From: Amanita rubescens
Lineage: Eukaryota; Basidiomycota; Agaricomycetes; Agaricales; Amanitaceae
Assembly: GCA_015039365.1 (NCBI GenBank)
Contig: WION01000306.1
Coordinates: 1-61,872, forward strand
Direction: 5' to 3'
DNA length: 61,872 bases
The position numbers and the translations under genes are program-made. A model generated the notes under the pieces. That model did no database searches. It was not told the DNA's origin and saw only the letters and a program-made list of their open reading frames with translations. Within the stretch, counting starts at the first letter, position 1, and each line of letters opens with the position of its first letter. Of this stretch, positions 1 through 11,300 are shown piece after piece.

Positions 1-2339
1 CCTTGTTTTCTGCATCACTAAATCAATTTCTGTATTATAATATAACCAACAGCAAGTGAGGGCAATTTTGCTGTGTTCTATTGAGCAATGTAACCACATC
101 CGCTGTATCCCTTGTCAACAGAAGGTCCATAAGTGATGCTGCATTACTTTGTTGTCAGGCAGTCTGATACATCTCACCCATGATTGACAGATTGTGAGTG
201 ATGATGTGATATTTTTCTTGTGGGTGATCTCATCATGCCTCATCCCATGGGCAATAGCTTGTGAGTGACACTCAGGCTAGTGCCACTTCCTACATCATGT
301 CTCATGACAAATAGCAAGTGAGTGACTCTGGAGTGCTTTTCAGTCAGGCAATCTGATCACATAACCAACAAGGGGGTGAGTAGCCTCAGTGTTGCATGAC
401 ACTTTGATCACATATCATTAATGAGTCACAGGGGGTAAGTGACATGTCTTTCAAGTAAAAGTAAATAGCTTGATCACATCACTCCCATGACCATCAACAG
501 CAAGTGAGTAAAACTACTTCTTCCAGGTTGTCTGATCACACACAACCAACAGATTGTAAGTGGTGCTCATTTTTTCACATATCCTGAACACCCCTCATGC
601 TATAAGCAACAGGGAGTGAGCAAAATGTTCCTGCCAGGGTGAATGATTACAATTTGTTCCATGACAATAGTGGGCAAGTGACACTGCCTTTAATCTCACT
701 ACTTATCTTATCATACATATCCAACAGCAAGTGAGTGAAATTTCAGTTATGTTTTTTAAAGGCACTCAGATCACCTGTCATTCAGTCTGTTAGTGACACT
801 AGAGTCCTTTTACCAGACATTCTAATTCACATATTGGCAATAAACAGGTTGTAAGTGCTAGCACAGTTTTTTTCAAAAGCACTCTGATAATATCATGTAC
901 AATTCCAAAGCTTGTAAGTGATCATGTATTGTTTTTTAGCAGGAGTATGATCCCATCCCATGCTGTGTTAACAGGAGGTCTGTGATTTTCTGCAAAGCAG
1001 TCTGATCAAATTCAATCTTTATGACCACCAGGAAGTGAGTAGGAGTACATGCTTTTTTCCTCCAGCTAAGCTTTTTGCATCCAATAGTGGGTGAGCAGGG
1101 CTGGAGTACTTTATGAAAATAGTATAATCACATCAAATCCATGACAAACAGTGGGTGAGTGACATTGCACAAGTCTTCAAAAATGTAATCTCATCACATC
1201 ACACCATCAACAGCAAGTGAGTTGCATTGCAATGATTTCTTTTGGCAGCTTGATCACAGCCAATTCCATGGCCAACAGGATGTGAGTGGTGCTGCAGCTT
1301 TTTTCTCCCATACATTCTTTTCATAATGTGATCAACAGAGTGTAAGTGCCAATACATGAATACTTTGTGTACCAGGGAACTAATCTCATCACATTTCTGG
1401 TGATCAACAGGTTGTGAGTTACACTGCTGTAGGGTTTTTTTACCACATTGCATACCATGGGAACAGGTTGTGGGTAATTTTACAATCTTTGCAGCCAACT
1501 GGTCTGATCACTTTTTATTATACATACCACAACAGCCAGTGAGTAATTCCTGTCATCCAATCTGACTAGATCTCATAATACATGAGCAGGTTGTGAGTAA
1601 CACTGTGGGAACTGTTTACAGGAAATCTGACCACATCATATCCTATAACCATCAGCAAGTGGGTACAGTCACTGTAATGCTGTTCTGAACAGTGGCTGGA
1701 TCAACTCATTCCATGACCATCAGCAGGTAAACAACACTACTACTCTTCACTGTGCCAGGCAGTCTTATTGTATTTAATCCCATGACCAACAGCAAGTGAG
1801 CAGCACTTTTGGCCTGATACTCTAGTCTAATCACATGCTACCTCATGACCAACAGGAAGTGAGTAATTCTGCCATGATTTTTTTACTGCAAATAGACCAG
1901 TATGCCTAATCTCTTGACTACTAATAGTGGGTAAGTTACACTGCATTTTCTTCTCACATACACCTTGATGACAGGTATTTTATTCCATGACAAATAGGAA
2001 GTGGGTAACACTGCAGCATCTTCACTTTGACATCTTACACCATACTACCAACAGAGAGTGAGTGATATTGCATTGGTTTCCGTTAGCTGCCACTTCTCAT
2101 CTGAGAACCCTCCTCAACATATGATCAACAGTGGGTGAGCAAGATCACAACATCTTTCATTCATGCAGTCTGATCATATGTATCTCTTTCCATGATCAAT
2201 AGATTGTGGGTAACATAGCTGCACTCTTCTTTCAGGAATCTGATCACAACATTCTATGATCAATAGGAAGTTAGTAATAATTTGTTGCCAGCTACTGTCA
2301 TCATATTTCATGTGCTAATTGATAGCTTGTGAGTGACAC
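1..2339 (+). repeat. Intron-like unit array with 3-nt microexons, copy 1, left part
   Basis: I read about 37 units at a mean spacing of 63 bp. Each ends in an acceptor-like CAACAG, CAATAG or AAG, followed by exactly three nucleotides, then a donor-like GTGAGT, GTAAGT or variant. Examples of the triplet: CAA at 53-55, CTT at 258-260, TGG at 671-673, TGG at 1152-1154, GAT at 1279-1281, CCA at 1546-1548, CTT at 2326-2328. The unit at 671 has donor GCAAGT, the usual form of a GC-AG intron. Units also carry TCTGATCA and ATGAC elements that resemble branch sites, and pyrimidine runs. The intron-like part is diverged between units, so the spacing rule survives sequence decay. No triplet here is a stop codon. 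Confidence 0.85.
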
Positions 2340-5300
2340 TGTTATGATCACGTCGATCTCCACCTACGATGCGTCCACGCTAAGAGTGCTTGACAAAGTA
2401 GACTAAGTCCAACGGACAAGTCAAACAATAGGTGAACGAATAGGCTAAGTGATAAGACAACTAAAAGGAGTCTTATCCTTGAGAGCAATAATGAACGGAG
2501 TAGAAACGACGTTCTTTAGGTGAGATGGGATGTGATATTGATAAAGACAGTTAAGTCGAACTTAAGGTTCGACGCTACGGTACATCGGTTTATATACATG
2601 TACAGAAACACAGCCGTATCGTAAGTAGAACAAGGGCGATAGCAAGTATAGGTAAAACAAGGGGCATAGGGGATGGTACGCGTATGAACAAGGAGTTGGG
2701 CATAGGGTAAACGGAATGGGGATCGATAAGGGAACGAGGTAGTCTGTTTGATGAACATAATGGGGATGTGACGAAGAGGTAGGCATATACGAAAAAGTAA
2801 GCATGTCCAACGTGTCATGTAATCATAATGTAGGAGTCCGTACCGTGTTTGTAACACTAGCTCTCCTCTACGTTGTTGACCGCAACAACAATATGCGGGT
2901 ATCCTCTAGGTGTCGAGGTTGTGGCGGGCGTTTTCATCGTCGTAAGGATGATAGCCGGCAGAGTTGTCGACGAAGACGTCGAAGTCATTCGTCCTGGTTC
3001 CATCCTCCTGCGTTCCAGTCGGTGGGTGTGTCCGTATACGTTTGGACGAGTTCTTCGTTGTTGGCCTCAAGTGAGTTGAGGAGTTTGTGGAGAACCTTGA
3101 GGCGTCGGTTCTCTTCTTTAAGGAGCTTGATGATGCGCTCCTTGGATTCGTCGTCGGGACGAGGGACTGTTGGCGGTAGGGATGTGGCGGCAAAGAGCCG
3201 GACGTGGGACTGGTAATGGAGGAAATCCGAGATTTCCTGGTGGATGCGGGCGAGACGTTCTCGGCCGTCGAAAGCGCTGATGTTAAAGGCGGAGGGGGTG
3301 GAGGCCGATGCGGCGTTGGAGATGGTGGGGGTCTGTTGGGTCTGTTCTGCGTTCCCTTCCATAGTCGATAAAGGTTATGTTGGGGAATGAGCGAGCGTCC
3401 GAGGTTCTTAAACCTTTCGGCAGTCTGGGCGACGGGCGTGGAAGGTATAAGATTCTGATGGAGATCTAATTCCATCATGACGTGGGCAACTTCTTCATAG
3501 GCGTTGTGAGAGAGTTGCTGCGGTTTAGCTCCTTTGGTAAACAGATCTTCTGTCCATGCGGTGGTCCGTCTAGAAGATTCGGCGATCTCCTTGATTCGAT
3601 CTGCTAGATCAGCTAAGGCGATTGCTCCGATTTCGGTTCTGTTTGTAAGCTCCAAGATATGCTGTGCATCTGGTGCGATCCTGTGAGGGTCAAAGCTGTG
3701 ATGGATGGCGACAAGATCGTTGGGGTCGTCGTTAAGGATGAATGGAGGGTGTGCTTCATTCCTGACGTCTAGGATGGCTTGTTCGTAGAAGCGTTCTACG
3801 TCAGCGGTGAGGATTCGACGTAAGAGGTCGATTCCAAATTGGTGGATGGTGCATCCATGAGAGAGTTTGGTGTACCATTCCATGCGATCTAAGTTGGTCC
3901 AGATTTCTATAAGATCTGCGCAGTGATAGTTGTATCGTTCTCGAGCGTTGACGATGATTGCCTTGGCGAGTCTTGCGTCTGAGAGAATGCGCCAGAGTCT
4001 GGTAAGTCGTTCCAGTTCCTGAGAATTGATTGACAGGCCGGAAAGTCTTTTAATATCGTTGAAACGTGTGAGAAGGGCGTGCGATGTACTTGTCCGCCCA
4101 AAGGGGTCCGAAGGAAAGGCTAACAAAGGGGAACCGTACAGAGTACGGAGACGGAGGGTTCGACGGTGACGGAGTAAACCCGCAATGCAAACGGACGCAA
4201 GTCCGACGAAGATGCGTCGCGACGGAACGAAGTCGGACAAGTGCGAAGACGTACGACGGTGACGGAGTGAACCCGCGACGTAAAGGAACGTGAGTGCAAC
4301 GAAGTTGCGACGGAGAGATATCAAACGGATGCGGAGGAGTGAAGGGCAGTATATTCTGATGTCCATACAGTACAATGAAGCCGTATATAAACTAATATGC
4401 ACGAGGCGCACTCACCGCAATCATCCTGAGCTCCTCCGATGGTCCGTGCGCGTATGCGGATTGCCTTGCTGTATGAATATGTCGAGTCGGCGGGTTGAGC
4501 CCTTGGCATCGTGTACGGGTGTCGAGGCGCGAAGGTTTAAGTGCGTCGGAATGCTCCGACGGATATCTCCGATGTCGGAATATCGGGCCGCGGATGCCTG
4601 CTGCACAACGTAACCGGAATCGGTACGTTACATCGTCAATAGTCTTTCGCATAAGAGCTGAGCTGTTATAGTCTGCGAATGTCGTAAAGATCGTCTGAGG
4701 TTCAGAGGGAGTGATGTCTGCCATGATTCGACGACTGCTAGGGCTAGTTGGGTAGTTATCATCGCTTCTGTCGCGAAGATCGCCAGTTGATTCCTTGTCG
4801 AATTCGGCAAGAGAGTCGGGGTTATGATATACCTTTCGCATGTTATCAAGTATTTTCCTAGTTCTCCTTGTATCTTCATTATGTCTTCCGTTACCTTGAT
4901 CTTCTGTGGTATCGTGAGGACTCGTAGCTCGGCTTGTTCTGGGTGAATCATCAGATCGATTCTCTTTGTCAGAATCTGAAGCGCTGTGATAAGGAACGAG
5001 GCGTGGCCTATTGGGTTCGGTGATCGTCGTCCTTCTGCTAGCATCCTGATTATTGGATGTATCGGGGGATTCGTCGGTGGTGGTGGTGTTGTCGTCGTTG
5101 TCTGGGTAAAGACTGAGTATATGGGCGGTTCCGGTGATGGTGCTCTCGTCGTTGTTGGCGAGATTGTCGGTGAGGTTCTTGTTGATTCCATGATTCATAG
5201 GTGGTTTCTGAGTCGTTGTAGGTGTAATCTTTGCTCATTCAGAGTTTCCTACGTTTCTTATATTCATCAAGGATATCCTCGGCGTTTGACAAGTTCCTTT

Positions 5301-8300
5301 GGGGTTCCCAAGTGTTTTCGCTTGTATCATAGCCTTTCCATTTGACGAGAAACTGTAATTGACGTCCGATCTTTCGGTGTGCGAGAATAGCTTCTATTTC
5401 GTATTCTTCTGATCCTTCTATCAGGTCGGGTGGTGGACGTGTGTCATTAGGTCCATGGAATTCTGTTTCTTTATATGGTGATAGTAGGCATGCGTGGAAA
5501 ACGCTGTGTATCTTCCATTGTTTTGGTAAGTCTAGTTGATAGGTGACAGGTCCTAAGACTTTCTTTATCCTGAAGGGTCCTTCTCGTTTAGGTGCGAGTT
5601 TACGTGATTGATAAGGAATGCATAGGTTCTTTGAATCTAGCCAAACCTTTTCTCCTTCTTTGAACGGTTTAGAATGTTTCATCGTTCGTTGTGCCATTTT
5701 AAGGCGTGCAAGGTCGTGTGCTGCCAGAGCTTCTTCTCTTGCTTTGATCAGGAGTCTGATGCGTTCATCTGCTACAGGGGTAGCTGACTGTTCTGTAACC
5801 TGAGGTAGTGCCACAGGGTTAGATCCATACATGAGGTAGAACGGTGATTGTTTCAGTTCTTCATGCGTTCTAGAATTATGAGCAAATTGTGCGATGGGAA
5901 GTATCTTATTCCATTTGTCTGGTTCATAAGCGCAGAATATGCGGAGATATACTTCTAGTACGGCGTTATAGCGTTCCGTTTGTCCATCTGTTTGAGGGTG
6001 AAAGGCGGTGCTCATCTTATGTTTGATCTGAAGTGCGCTGGTTATCCCTTTAAAGACTTTTGCTGCGAATTGCGGTCCTCTGTCAGATATCATGATGTCT
6101 GGTAATCCGAAGTTCTTGAAAACTTCTTTGATATAGAGGTCGGCGGTTTCGGCTGATGTAATAGTTTTATTACAGGGACATAGAATTACTCCCTTTGAAA
6201 GTCCTTGGTCGACCACGACAAAGATAGAATCAAAACCGTCACTAGGCGGTAGGTCGGTGATAAAATCCATAGTAATCTGTTGAAATGGTCGGTGTGCGTG
6301 GGATTTAATCGGCATTAGGGGTGCGGCGGTGGGGTGTGTATTAGGTTTCATCTGTTGACAGGTAAGACATCCGTCGATAAAACTTTTGACAAGTGTTGTC
6401 ATTCTAGGCCACCAATAGTGTTCCCTTAGTAGGCTAAGTGTTTTGAAGAATCCAGGGTGTCCTGCACTTGGTGCTTCATGGTATTCTCTAATAATAGATC
6501 GGCGAAGATCAGAGTCCATTGGGACGTATGCTTTGTTTTTAAATAGGATAATTCCGTCATCTTCGGTCCAATCGGTGATTGCTGTGCGGAGAGGCGCTGT
6601 TCCTTTTTCCTTTAAGCATCTTCTAATGGTTTCGGCAAACTCATCGGTTTGAGTTGCGTTCTTTACTTGATCTCGGAGATCCTCGGCGATGACTTGGATA
6701 AATAGTGAGTCAGGGAGCATCGTGACTGTTTCGTCATCTTCTTCTCCATTAGTGTGATCAGGTCGGCGGGATAAGGCGTCCGCTTGAGTTAATTTTGCTC
6801 CGGGTACGTGAATTAATTGGTAATTGTATCTTGAGAGATTATTCCACCATCTTGCTTGTCTAGCTGTGAGACGTTGTGGTGCGCGGTAATAGGTTAAGTT
6901 TTTGTGATCGCAGTGTATAGTGAGTGTGTGTTCTGCTCCAAGCAGTAGATATTTCCATTCGTCAAGGGCGTAAATTATGGCAAAGAGTTCTCGGTCGTAG
7001 ATTTGCCAATTTCGTTCGGTGGGCGTAAGTGTGTGTGAGAGATATCCACAAGGGTGTAAGTCTCCGTTTTCGTCTTTCTGCATTAAGGCGGCTCCGACAG
7101 CCCATTTAGATGCATCCGTTTCGAGTATGAAGGGTTGATTGACATCTGGCATCTTTAGTACTGGTGCTGTTACGAAACTTTCCTTTAATGAGTCGAAGGC
7201 GACTCTACATTCTAGTGTCCATTCCCATATTTTGTTTTTCTTTGTTAAGTCGTGAAGGGGTCGTGCGAGATGCGCGAATCCGGATATGAAACGTCTGTAG
7301 TAATTTCCAAATCCAAGAAACGAGCGTACTTGTTTAACTGTTGTCGGAGGGGGCCAGTCTCTGATTCCAGCGAGTTTTATTGGATCCATTTTTATCGTGT
7401 CTTTCGTGATTATCATGCCTAAGAAGTCCACTTCCTCGGCGGCAAATTTGCATTTTTCAAGTTTCAGGTAAAGATCGTGTTTTTTTAATTTTGCGAGTAC
7501 TAGCTTTGTTCTTTTCTCGAGTTCTTGTTTGTTGCGCGCGTGTATCAAGATGTCATCCATGTAAATGGCAATCCATCCTTCGTTCATGAAGTCCCTGAAG
7601 TAATCGTCCATCATTGCTTGAAATGTTGCTGGTGAATTGCGTAATCCAAAGAACATAACCGTTGGTTCGAATAGTCCTTTATTCGTGATGAATGCGGCTT
7701 TCCATTCGTCTCCTTCTTTGATACGAACATTGTTGTATCCCCATCTGATGTCTAGTTTCGTAAAGTATTGTGATCCTTTAAGTTGTAGCATCAGATCGGA
7801 TATGAGTGGTAGGGGGTAAGAGTTTGGTTTCGTGTGTTCGTTCAAGTATCGGTAGTCTTGGCAGGGTCTGAGTGTTTTGCTATCCTTCTTTTCGACATAA
7901 AAGAATGGTGCTGCCTGCGGAGATTTGGATGGTCGTATATATCCTTTAGCTAGTTGTTCTTTGATCCATTCGTCAAGCGTATTCTGTTGTAATGGTGATA
8001 TTGGGTAGATCTTCCCTTTCTTTGGTATAAAATCTTCGCGAAGTTCAATTGCGTGATCCCAAGATCTGCGGTCCGGGAATCGTTCTGACGCTTGTTTTTC
8101 AAATATCTCTTTCCATTCGAGATACTCAGGAGGTAGCGTGATTTCCTTCTGATCGGTGTTGTACTTATGTTCCATTTGTTGAGCTGGTGAATAGCGATTA
8201 ATCGTGATCTCGTCATAATCTTCTTCAGTCCATCTTCCTATATCTTCAAATGGTGGTTTCCAACGTAGACTCTTCTCTTCTGGTCCTTTGTGTGACAACA

Positions 8301-11300
8301 AATACCGAATTACGACGTCTTCTTCCCATTTAGGCATTGCTTCTTCATCGAGTCGATGCAAGATGCTCCGTATTGATGCCTTCCATTCGTCTTCTTTAGA
8401 GTTACGGAACTCCAGAGTTCTATTCCTCCAGCTTATGATTGGGTCATGCTTCTCGAGCCACGGAAGCCCCAGTATCAAGTTTTGATCGCCAAGCGAAGTG
8501 ACCAAGAACCATTCGGTCATCTTCTTTCCATTGATATCGATGGTGATCAAACACTTGTCAGAAATTTCTCCATTCGTATTGTATGTGCCGTCAACGTTCT
8601 TGACTCGGATTGGTCTTGCGAGTTTCTTCTTTCTCCATTTATGCGTTGTAACGGATGGAATCCTGTTACAGTGTGCAGCATGCTCTGAAGCCTTCCGAAG
8701 ATGTCCTCCGCCATCCACCTTCGATCCGCTTTCCGTCCGCTTCTGTCCGCTTTCGATCCGCTTCGATCCGCTCCGCTCCGACGCGCGGGAATTCGTCGGA
8801 GTACGTCGGATGCGCGGGAATATGTCGGATTATGTCGGACCACAAGCGCATGGTAAGCGCATGGTAGTTACTATAAGTACATGTCACATGTAGTCGTATA
8901 CGATCAGCTACGAACGAGAATCGGAGTCCCCTTCCCCTCAGATCAGCCTTAGCTTAAGTCTGTGCACTATTGTGCATGGCACCTGCAGTGCTGGGTACAA
9001 CCCAGAGCACATTGCAGTGTTTCAGCGTGATTGATGAATTAATAAATAAACCTTCTGCACCGCTGTCAACCAGTGCAGTCATTGATTCAGTGTTGTCTTC
9101 GGTTTCAACTTCGAGGGGAATAGATAATCGATTGCTTGAAATAGAACGTACTATTACAGGTGATATCGAAAGATCGTCCTTTGGAGTTGAATCCGAAGTT
9201 ATGGGACAGGCATCCACTGACATGTGTCCCACTGTCAAAAATCCGGTTTATCCGCGTTGATAAGGAGGTTGATACGTTGATCTGGAGAGAGTTTCTTTAA
9301 CATAGCGCGTATCGTTCTGTCGCTAGTGTCTTCTTCTTCTTCTTCTTGTTCATGCTGGCTAGACTCTTCGACGTCTTCATAGTTACTGCCATCGTCATCC
9401 TTTTTGGTTGCTCGAATATGACGACCGTGTGCGAATTTCTTTCCTTTCTTTCCATTAAACTTCTTCTTTCCTTTGTAAGATCCTTTATCCTTCCTCATGG
9501 GGCATTGTCCTGACATGTGGTCCGGTTTATGACATATGAAACAGAGTCCATCGCGGATATGTCGGGTTCGTTCATCCTTAGATAACGCGCCAAGAATTAT
9601 TGCATCGAGATCCATATCCCATTCGTTTCGAGGGGGTTTGTGTGAAGATGATCCTCCTCTGTTGGTTGCTAGAATGCCAATACGTGTTTCGGCGTTATAT
9701 GCTCTAAGTGCTCCTTCGTACCATTCGTCCAAGGTTTTGGGGTCTCTCATTACGACTGCTCTGTACGTGTTGGCGTCGAGTCCTTGTCCGAACATGTGGG
9801 TAGCGGCACTGCCTGTGATTCCAGCTTTCTTTATCAGTTCTTTGAATAAACCAACGTATTTTGGGATTGAGATTCGTTTTCCTTTCTTGTCTTTTCGTTT
9901 CTGAAGCTGTACTAATTCTGTGTACGTGTTTCCGGGTGAATCTATTTCTTGCCAGTTATTGAGGAATCTGGTTTTGAATCCTGTCCAGTCGGTCCATAAT
10001 ATTTCCGTCTTTGCTGCATCGTTAAGATCGTCGTTCTGATTACGTCTCCAGTTTTCAGCTTTGTCGGTTATCATAGATAACGTCAGTCCGATTTTAAGTC
10101 TATCCGTGTTGATGCGACCTGGATTGAGATCTAGGAATAACTCCATTCGATCTATGAAATCCTGTGCTTGAGATCGCTTTCCTGTGAAGGTAGGGATTTC
10201 TCCTAAGAGACTAGGAATCGGTTGAATTGCTGGCGTTGTCATTGTAACTGTTGGTGGTTCTGGAGGTGGTGTCGGCGGTTTCTGTGGTGGTACTGGTGGT
10301 CCTGGACTAGGATCAGGTTTAGGATCGACTTCTATGTATTGAAGTCCTGGGGAACTCGGTTTCTCCTGTTCTGTTTCAAACGGGTTGAAATCGATTGGGC
10401 TAAGTAAGTCTGGAACAGTTTTGTCTTCCGACTCGGAAAGGTCACTGGAACTTTCGAATTGCTGATCGGGGTTTTCATCACTAGATTCGGTTCCTGATTC
10501 GCTTTCTTGTGTTACTCCAAAAGTTTTACCTTTTAGTGTAGTTTTGACTGCTGCTTTCGGTGTAGAGACTGCGCTTCTGTGCTGTAGGTTTTCGGGTAAG
10601 TTATCTGGGTTTCCTTCTATCCACTTTGGTCCTTTGAAGAAATCGTCTGGTACAAATTCGTATGTGAGTTCTGATTCAGGGCCTGGGTTATATCCTCCCC
10701 AACGTTTGGTATTTTCGTCGAATTCGACTTCAAATCCTAAGAGATAGTATTTGTCGTTGAACCGATGATAGAATGCGTTGTTGGGTGGTCTGTTGGCTCT
10801 CTGTGGTATCCAAAACTCTGATGTTGGTACGAGACTGTGGTCTTTCGCGTATTTCCAAAGGTGGTCCTTAGGGTCGTTGTAGATAGCGATATGATCTAGA
10901 TAATAATGTCCTCTTGTTCCTCTTGTAGCACGATTAGGCGGTATCCTCTGTTGATCCGAAATTGTTGCAAGCTGACCGGTAACCTACGGTGTAACGGATG
11001 GAATCCTGTTACAGTGTGCAGCATGCTCCAAAGCTTTCTGAAGATGTCCGCCATTGATCATCCTTCAATCCGCTTTCTGTCCACTTCTGTCCGCTTTCGA
11101 TCCGCTTCGATCCGATGCGCGGGAATTCGTCGGAGTACGTCGGATGCGCGGGAATATGTCGGATTATGTCGGACCACAAGCGCATGGTAAGCGCATGGTA
11201 GTTACTATAAGTACATGTCACATGTAGTCGTATACATCAGCTACGAACGAGAATCGGAGTTCCCTTCCCCTCAGATCAGCCTTAGCTTAAGTCTGTGCAC

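Noticed and set aside
1..2339. CRISPR array: regular spacing with a constant part and variable bases
   Set aside because: The host is eukaryotic, the variable part is only 3 nt, units diverge, and no cas genes occur. Splice-site signals explain the constant part better.
8954..9238. Separate 94-residue minus-strand gene
   Set aside because: It is the start of pol (LVDSGAEG protease motif) cut off by the solo LTR; its apparent methionine is a TTG codon.
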